Of a DNA stretch of 10,972 bases, positions 1 to 4,607 are shown piece after piece; position 1 is the first letter of the stretch; each line of letters opens with the position of its first letter. Origin of the DNA: Acidobacteriota bacterium (GTDB lineage: Bacteria; Acidobacteriota; Terriglobia; Terriglobales; Acidobacteriaceae); NCBI GenBank assembly GCA_021805265.1, contig JAJZFR010000135.1, positions 1 through 10,972 on the forward strand, written 5' to 3'. The notes beneath the pieces were generated by a model that saw only the letters and a program-made list of their open reading frames with translations, was not told the DNA's origin and ran no database searches. The position numbers were made by a program, and so were the translations under genes.

Positions 1-1144
1 ACGGAGCACGCAGCAACTCACCCAGCGAAACAGCGACAGACTGTACGTCTTCGCTCGAGGTGGTATCGGTGAGGATCACGGAAAACTCATCGCCGCCCGT
101 GCGGGCCAGCGTGTCCCCGCGTCGAATACGCGACTGCATGCGCTCCGCAACCTGCTTCAAAAGCAGATCCCCAACGTGGTGCCCGTACGTGTCATTCACC
201 GCCTTGAAGCGATCCAGGTCGATCTGCAGTAGCCCCAGCTTTACGTTCGATTTTCTGGATATTTCGACGGCTTCGGTAAGGTGAGTCTGGAAAAGCCTCC
301 GGTTAGCCAGCGAAGTCAGTTCGTCGTGCAGCGCCAGATGCTGGGATCGCGCAATCTGATCCTCCAGCAGCAGCAGGAGCATGCCTACTGCAACCACATA
401 CTTGGGCAGATTCCACACCTCTTCCTCGACATGAGCTGCGGGAAACCTGGCATGAATCAACGGTGCAATCACGAAGACCATGGCCCAGGCGAAGAAACCG
501 CCGATACTGATTACTGAGCCAGCCGTCGAGTGTTTGCGAAAGCTGCTCCAGAAGTTCAGACAGCAGCAGAAATAGACGCTGAACAGAATGGCATTGATCG
601 CGAGGTCGCCATCCTGAACGCGCGGCGGACCGAACCACATCAGAAACGCGCCCAGCAGTAGATATACCCCGATGACCATGGATCGCTGTTGGCGGCGGAA
701 CTTCGTCGATGCCGCCAGCCCAATCGCAAGTGGTCCGAGTGCGACGACTCCAGCCGTGGCCAGAAACAGCCATCCCGGTGCAGAAGGCAGGATCAGTAAA
801 AGCAGATAGAAGGACGGCGCAATACTAAGCATTCCGGTCATCCAGTAGCTGGATTGCTGGGACCGGTAAGCCACCGAAGCTCGGATAAAGGCAATGGCCG
901 CAGCCACCAGCGCGATCAGGCCAACGGCTACTCCTAGGGTGCCCACCACACCAGGCACACTGGCCACAAAGAAGCCCAGAAAGTGTACGAAGATGAGAAT
1001 CCAGCCCAGCAGCCACAGACGCGAATCTGTAAACAACCCACCACTTCCGACGGGGTCTGTTCGCGGTTCCTTGCGCAGAATCGAGTAAAACGCCCATACG
1101 AGCGAGCCAACCGCCAGAATATCCGGTGTTTTCGACCAATCCAT
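1..1144 (-). CDS. membrane-bound GGDEF diguanylate cyclase, C-terminus cut by window edge
   Basis: This is a partial gene: 381 codons from an ATG at 1144 to the left edge with no stop. The first ~270 residues are mostly hydrophobic, with about eight predicted membrane segments (for example around residues 42-63, 65-90, 100-118 and 246-260), and I recognise no named sensor family there. A GGDEF domain follows. It starts with DELTSLANRR (274-283), has the DLDRF motif with Asp309 and Asp311, and carries an intact GGDEF signature at 350-354. An RxxD motif (RRGD, 341-344) lies five residues before the signature, as in feedback-inhibited enzymes such as PleD. The expected activity is synthesis of c-di-GMP from two GTP at the inner membrane. 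The start is supported by GGGGAG at 1152-1157, 7 nt upstream. Any domain after GGDEF, such as EAL, would lie outside the window. The GGDEF call is sure; the signal sensed is unknown. Confidence 0.9.
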   Translation of the reverse strand, partial: MDWSKTPDILAVGSLVWAFYSILRKEPRTDPVGSGGLFTDSRLWLLGWILIFVHFLGFFVASVPGVVGTLGVAVGLIALVAAAIAFIRASVAYRSQQSSYWMTGMLSIAPSFYLLLLILPSAPGWLFLATAGVVALGPLAIGLAASTKFRRQQRSMVIGVYLLLGAFLMWFGPPRVQDGDLAINAILFSVYFCCCLNFWSSFRKHSTAGSVISIGGFFAWAMVFVIAPLIHARFPAAHVEEEVWNLPKYVVAVGMLLLLLEDQIARSQHLALHDELTSLANRRLFQTHLTEAVEISRKSNVKLGLLQIDLDRFKAVNDTYGHHVGDLLLKQVAERMQSRIRRGDTLARTGGDEFSVILTDTTSSEDVQSVAVSLGELLRAP

Positions 1145-1151
1145 AGCAAGG

Positions 1152-1157
1152 CTCCCC
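1152..1157 (-). promoter_or_regulatory. Shine-Dalgarno site of the GGDEF gene
   Basis: On the minus strand this reads GGGGAG and ends 7 nt before the ATG at 1144, which is normal spacing. It decides the start codon, because the gene runs off the window and has no total length to compare. Confidence 0.6.
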
Positions 1158-1267
1158 GAATGCCTTTCCTGAAAAGTGGCTCACCCACCTATATCGGACA
1201 CTAGCTTATTTTCGATTAGAGAGCTTTGATATTTAAGTAAATCTTTGGTATACGCAAAAGTAACACA

Positions 1268-1290
1268 ATCTATTAATGATTCATCTATTA
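1268..1290. repeat. short direct repeat, possible operator upstream of the GGDEF gene
   Basis: ATCTATTA occurs at 1268-1275 and again at 1283-1290, separated by 7 bp (15-bp period). It lies about 125-145 bp upstream of the GGDEF start in the AT-rich stretch. Paired short direct repeats can be binding sites for a dimeric regulator, but an 8-bp AT-rich repeat could also arise by chance. Confidence 0.3.
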
Positions 1291-1355
1291 GCCTGCGGAT
1301 TGCGGGACCAATTCTGGAAATTTGCCACCATCCCAGCCTTCAGCCAGCCGAAGAC

Positions 1356-1372
1356 GAAGCCTGTCGGGCTTC
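1356..1372 (-). terminator. possible terminator hairpin after murA
   Basis: A perfect 6-bp inverted repeat, GAAGCC / GGCTTC with a 5-nt loop, begins 8 nt after the murA stop codon. The position fits transcription termination. On the minus strand only GTCTTC follows, not a real U tract, so it may be a weak or factor-dependent terminator, or simply a stem that protects the 3' end. Confidence 0.35.
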
Positions 1373-1380
1373 AGAAACGC

Positions 1381-2664
1381 CTACCCGTTGCCGAAAACAT
1401 TGCCCATCCGCCGTATCTGCGCACCTACCCCGCGCAGCTTTTCCTCGATCCGTTCGTAGCCCCGGTCCATGTGATAAACGCGGTCGAGAATCGACTCGCC
1501 CTCGGCGACCAGAGCGGCCAGCACCAGCGAAGCCGAGGCCCGCAGGTCAGAGCACATCACCGCTGCTGACGACAGTTGCGCGCGACCGCGAACGGTTGCG
1601 GTTCTTCCATCGACAGCTATATTGGCTCCCATACGCGCCAGTTCCTGGACGTGCATGAACCGGTTCTCGAAGATGTTTTCCGTAATCCGCGAAACGCCCT
1701 CAGCCTGCGTTGCGAGCGCCATATATTGCGCCTGCATGTCGGTCGGGAAGCCGGGATACTCCTGGGTCGAGATGTCGGCAGCCTGCAACGGTCCATCGCT
1801 GCGGACACGAATCGAGTCTGCATTGAGAATCTCGACCGTAGCGCCAGCCTCGCGAAGTTTCTCCAGCACGGCGCCGAGGTGGCCAGGATTGCAGTTGGCG
1901 ACAATCAGGTCGCCGCGCGTGATAGCTCCGGCAATCAGAAACGTGCCGGCTTCGATGCGATCAGGGTTGATGCGGTGCCGGGTGCCGTGCAGTTTTTCCA
2001 CGCCCTGGACGCGGATCGTCGGCGTTCCCGCCCCTTCGATCTTTGCCCCCATGCCGATCAGCATCGCGGCCAGGTCGCTGACCTCCGGCTCGCGGGCGCA
2101 GTTCTCCATCACTGTCTCCCCCTCGGCCAGCACGGAGGCCATCAGCAGGTCTTCGGTGCCAGTGACGGTGATCTTGTCAAAGAAAAGTTCAGTGCCGCGA
2201 AGCCGACTTGCGCGCGCCTCCAGGTAGCCATGTTCCTGGGTAATCACCGCGCCCATCTTTTCCAGGCCCTTCAGGTGAAGGTCGATCGGCCTGCCGCCAA
2301 TCGCGCAACCGCCCGGCATGGCCACGCGCGCCATGCCGCAGCGCGCGATCAGCGGGCCGAGCACCAGCGAACTGGCGCGCATGGTCTTGACAATCTCATA
2401 CTTGGCCACTGGATCCGACAGGTTGCGGCAACTGATCGTCGTGCGATGCTGCGCCCGGCCATAGCCCAGCTCAACCTCGGCGCCCATCGAGGCCAGCAGC
2501 TTCCGCTCCGTCTCGATGTCACGAACCTGCGGAATGTTTTCGAGTGTCACTTCGTCTTCGGTCAGGATGGCGGCGGCCATGCAGGGAAGAGCGGAGTTTT
2601 TCGCTCCCGAGACGCGAATGGTGCCGACCAGCGGATTGCCGCCACGAACTACGAATTTATCCAT
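1381..2664 (-). CDS. murA: UDP-N-acetylglucosamine 1-carboxyvinyltransferase (MurA)
   Basis: MurA transfers enolpyruvate from phosphoenolpyruvate to UDP-GlcNAc, the first committed step of peptidoglycan synthesis, in the cytoplasm. The 427 residues match the family's usual length. Visible family marks are Lys22 in SGAKNS near the N-terminus, the active-site loop PGGCAIGGRP with the catalytic cysteine at residue 120 (the fosfomycin-reactive position), FPTDMQAQ with the catalytic aspartate, and HMDRGYERIEEKL near the C-terminus. The cysteine is retained, unlike the Cys-to-Asp form of some naturally fosfomycin-resistant bacteria, so the enzyme should be fosfomycin-sensitive. The ATG start matches E. 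coli MurA (both begin MDKF). A Shine-Dalgarno AGGAG lies at 2678-2682, rather far (13 nt) from the ATG. The hydrolase gene on the same strand ends 111 bp upstream, so co-transcription is possible but not shown. Identity is near certain. Confidence 0.97.
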   Translation of the reverse strand: MDKFVVRGGNPLVGTIRVSGAKNSALPCMAAAILTEDEVTLENIPQVRDIETERKLLASMGAEVELGYGRAQHRTTISCRNLSDPVAKYEIVKTMRASSLVLGPLIARCGMARVAMPGGCAIGGRPIDLHLKGLEKMGAVITQEHGYLEARASRLRGTELFFDKITVTGTEDLLMASVLAEGETVMENCAREPEVSDLAAMLIGMGAKIEGAGTPTIRVQGVEKLHGTRHRINPDRIEAGTFLIAGAITRGDLIVANCNPGHLGAVLEKLREAGATVEILNADSIRVRSDGPLQAADISTQEYPGFPTDMQAQYMALATQAEGVSRITENIFENRFMHVQELARMGANIAVDGRTATVRGRAQLSSAAVMCSDLRASASLVLAALVAEGESILDRVYHMDRGYERIEEKLRGVGAQIRRMGNVFGNG

Positions 2665-2775
2665 AAAACCGCTGCCGCTCCTGGAGACTCAACTCTTGAA
2701 TCCTAAGTGTAAATTGCTCGCCAAGGGGCGGCGGAATCGAAGACTCTAAAGCACCACCCCACCTTACCCCGGAGT

Positions 2776-3855
2776 TCAGTTTGCCCCAAGAAAATCACTC
2801 ACCGCACGGCGCACCGTTTCCGCCTCGCAGTTGGACACCAGATGACCACAGTCTGAGTCCAGCACCAGCGTCTGCGCGTGGATCAGCGGAGCAAAGGCAA
2901 GCGCCGGACCGGGGTTGACCATGTGATCCTGCTTCGAGGCGATCACCAGCACTCTGGCATGAACGCGATGCGCCGCGTCCTCCAGGCTCCCACCGTGCGC
3001 TACATCCTGATGGATCATCGCCTCCAGTCCGTAAATGCGATTGTTGGCGTCGTAGGAATCGACTCCGGTTGTTCCATAGCCAGCATATGCGGCAGCGAAG
3101 TTGTCGCGCGTGGTCTCTCTGGCGTAGTGGGCGGGCGTGGTCAAGTTCATCGCATGAAGAATGGCCACCTGGGGCAGGGCCGGATTTTTGCTGTAGTTGC
3201 CCATCTGCCAGGCTGGGTCGGCGCGAACGCCGTCTTCCTCCGCGCGCCACAGCAGGAGGTCGTAGCTGGTCAGCCGCGGCGATCCGACAATGGGAATGGC
3301 GCAGTCCATGAAATCGGGATGCGCGACAATCCACTCAAAGGTCTGCATCCCGCCCATCGAGGTGCCGAGCACGGCATGGACATGTTTCAAATCGAGCACT
3401 CGAGTCGCCAGCGCGTATTCCGCCTCCACCATGTCATGGATGGTGATCGACGGAAACATCATCCGCGGCTGCTCGACGCTGTTGGACGGCGAGGTCGAGA
3501 TGCCATTGCTCAGCGGATCGACAATCACCACATAGTATTTCGACGAGTCGAAGAGTTTGCCCGCCCCCACCGAATCCACCAGTTGCGCGCTGATCCCGGT
3601 AAACCACATCGGGACCAGAATGGCATTCGAGCCATTCGCGTTCAGCCTGCCCCACGTCCGATAGCCAATCCGGCAGTCGAGCACTTTTTCCCCGCTTTCG
3701 AGCGGACAGACACCGAGCGAGCCGAACTGCTGGACTCCATCCTGAACCGCGCTTTCCATGGGCTTCATGGCATGAAGGTGCGGAGCTGTGGTCAGAGCCA
3801 GTCCAAAGACCGGGACCACGGCCAATCGAGTGCAGGAACGAAGGAAATCACGCAT
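2776..3855 (-). CDS. secreted MetX-like alpha/beta hydrolase
   Basis: This alpha/beta-hydrolase-fold protein resembles the homoserine O-acetyltransferase (MetX) family. The ATG at 3855 gives 359 residues. Residues 1-29 look like a signal peptide, with a basic start, a hydrophobic core and LHA before the likely cut, so the protein is probably exported to the periplasm. The nucleophile elbow GTSMGG places Ser166, and SKQDHMV (Asp310) and DCGHLV (His338) complete a plausible catalytic triad. The segment DPLSNGISTSPSNS corresponds to the MetX oxyanion/substrate region but differs from it. Cytoplasmic MetX acylates homoserine using acetyl-CoA; an exported version is unlikely to do so, and I infer a hydrolase or esterase of unknown substrate. 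A GTG at 3885 could extend the protein by 10 residues. I prefer the ATG because the signal peptide then starts normally and a -10-like box sits exactly 7 nt upstream. Fold is sure; substrate is unknown. Confidence 0.85.
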   Translation of the reverse strand: MRDFLRSCTRLAVVPVFGLALTTAPHLHAMKPMESAVQDGVQQFGSLGVCPLESGEKVLDCRIGYRTWGRLNANGSNAILVPMWFTGISAQLVDSVGAGKLFDSSKYYVVIVDPLSNGISTSPSNSVEQPRMMFPSITIHDMVEAEYALATRVLDLKHVHAVLGTSMGGMQTFEWIVAHPDFMDCAIPIVGSPRLTSYDLLLWRAEEDGVRADPAWQMGNYSKNPALPQVAILHAMNLTTPAHYARETTRDNFAAAYAGYGTTGVDSYDANNRIYGLEAMIHQDVAHGGSLEDAAHRVHARVLVIASKQDHMVNPGPALAFAPLIHAQTLVLDSDCGHLVSNCEAETVRRAVSDFLGAN

Positions 3856-3862
3856 AACGCCG

Positions 3863-3871
3863 AGTGTATCA
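3863..3871 (-). promoter_or_regulatory. extended -10 promoter element, likely leaderless start of the hydrolase gene
   Basis: The minus strand reads TGATACACT, an extended -10 (TG-N-TACACT). The hexamer ends 7 nt before the ATG at 3855, so transcription would begin at or within a base or two of the start codon. No Shine-Dalgarno sequence precedes this ATG and no good -35 box is seen, which fits an extended -10 promoter. This is inferred from spacing only. Confidence 0.4.
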
Positions 3872-3878
3872 AGTCGCA

Positions 3879-3893
3879 ATTCCACGCGGGAAT
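3879..3893. promoter_or_regulatory. 15-bp dyad in the divergent promoter region
   Basis: ATTCC (3879-3883) and GGAAT (3889-3893) form a perfect inverted repeat around a 5-bp spacer. It lies between two outward-facing -10-like boxes. Its centre is about 31 bp from the inferred hydrolase start and 43 bp from that of the plus-strand gene, where a regulator could affect both. The arms are short, so chance occurrence is possible. Confidence 0.3.
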
Positions 3894-3915
3894 CCGTTTT
3901 GGCAGCTTCTGCGTC

Positions 3916-3921
3916 TAAAAT
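3916..3921 (+). promoter_or_regulatory. -10 promoter element, likely leaderless start of the 3929 gene
   Basis: TAAAAT (five of six bases match TATAAT) ends exactly 7 nt before the ATG at 3929, placing the predicted transcription start at the A of the start codon. The only purine-rich bases upstream (AAGG) touch the ATG directly and so cannot serve as a normal ribosome binding site. No -35 box with 16-18 bp spacing is visible. Confidence 0.4.
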
Positions 3922-3928
3922 TACAAGG

Positions 3929-4540
3929 ATGTCCGACAGTTTTTCATTAAGTCTCTGGTATCCGCAGATGCGGCTCGACTCCCTGGGCGATAAGCTGGTT
4001 CAGGTATTGAGCCAGTTTGCCGCGCACGGCGGCGAGCGCGGTGTCTTCTCGGCAACCGCCTGGCCGATGAACTGGCGCGAAGCCGCCGCGTTCCAGGAGG
4101 TCTATGGTCTTGGCGAACACGCCAGTCAGATCGACTACGCCGTCACCCAGGCTCTCGAACTGCTTCACCCCGACTACGCCTACGAATTTCAGATCGGTTG
4201 GATGCTCTGGGATCCGGAGACAGAAGGCGACCTCGAATCGCAATGGGTGCGCCGGAACAGGCTCGTGCGTGTCCTCGGCTACGGGCCGGAGTTCGACGAC
4301 GGAGCCTACGAACAAGAGGGACACATCCGCATCGACTTCGGCAGCGATGCCCCGTTTCTTCAGGAGGGTGTTGCGCTCAATGCCCAGGCGATTCGCTGTC
4401 TCGAGGAAAACATTCGCCAGTTGATTGACCTCATCGACGCGGTCGAGAAAGAGTCCGAGGCCTCGGCGCGGCTGCTCTGGTCGGAACTCGGCGATACCCT
4501 GGCAGCGAAACTCCTTACCCGGCTCAATCGCCTTCAGTAG
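3929..4540 (+). CDS. hypothetical protein, 203 residues, function not recognised
   Basis: I do not recognise this protein. From the ATG at 3929 it has 203 residues with no signal peptide or membrane helix, so it is probably cytoplasmic. The N-terminal two thirds are rich in Trp, Tyr and Phe (for example SLWYPQMRL, ATAWPMNWR, WMLWDPETEG). A stretch around 120-145 is acidic. Residues 150-203 look mainly helical, with a charged/leucine pattern (ENIRQLIDLIDAVEKES) that could form an amphipathic or coiled-coil pair. The frame is open upstream to 3788, but that part lies antisense to the hydrolase signal-peptide region and is not needed. It is the first gene of the plus-strand run and ends 67 bp before the LptC-type gene, so co-transcription with LPS transport genes is plausible. 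That association is positional only. Confidence 0.75.
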   Translation: MSDSFSLSLWYPQMRLDSLGDKLVQVLSQFAAHGGERGVFSATAWPMNWREAAAFQEVYGLGEHASQIDYAVTQALELLHPDYAYEFQIGWMLWDPETEGDLESQWVRRNRLVRVLGYGPEFDDGAYEQEGHIRIDFGSDAPFLQEGVALNAQAIRCLEENIRQLIDLIDAVEKESEASARLLWSELGDTLAAKLLTRLNRLQ

Positions 4541-4607
4541 ACCCTCATGAATCTCGCTACACTCACGATTGCCAGGGAAACGTTCGCAGGAAGAGATTGA
4601 AATCCGC

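Larger units (their letters stand above)
1145..1380. other. AT-rich intergenic region upstream of the GGDEF gene
   Basis: This 236-bp gap between the murA stop and the GGDEF start holds no gene that I can support. From about 1200 to 1290 it is markedly more AT-rich than anything else in the window, as expected of a promoter region for the minus-strand GGDEF gene. A TCTAAT hexamer (minus strand, 1220-1215) could be a -10 box, but no well-spaced -35 box accompanies it. A direct repeat lies at 1268-1290 and a hairpin at 1356-1372; both are listed separately. Confidence 0.5.

Noticed and set aside
825..1184. 119-codon minus-strand frame overlapping the start of the GGDEF gene
   Set aside because: It is out of frame with the GGDEF protein. 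The frame ending in GGDEF has a good ribosome binding site at 1152-1157 and encodes coherent membrane helices.
1576..2706. 376-codon open frame on the plus strand, antisense to murA
   Set aside because: It is fully opposite murA, its product is a His/Arg/Ala-rich string without motifs, and it has no credible start site.
3856..3885. GTG start extending the hydrolase by 10 residues
   Set aside because: It has only a weak possible ribosome binding site and would add acidic and polar residues before the signal peptide. It cannot be fully excluded.
2878..3918. 346-codon open frame on the plus strand, antisense to the hydrolase
   Set aside because: It is a shadow of the hydrolase gene, which has a full catalytic triad and signal peptide. 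The antisense product shows no family features.
4569..4607. in-frame TTG start extending the LptC fusion by 13 residues
   Set aside because: It has no ribosome binding site and would put a charged stretch before the normal short LptC-type N-terminus. The ATG at 4608 fits better.
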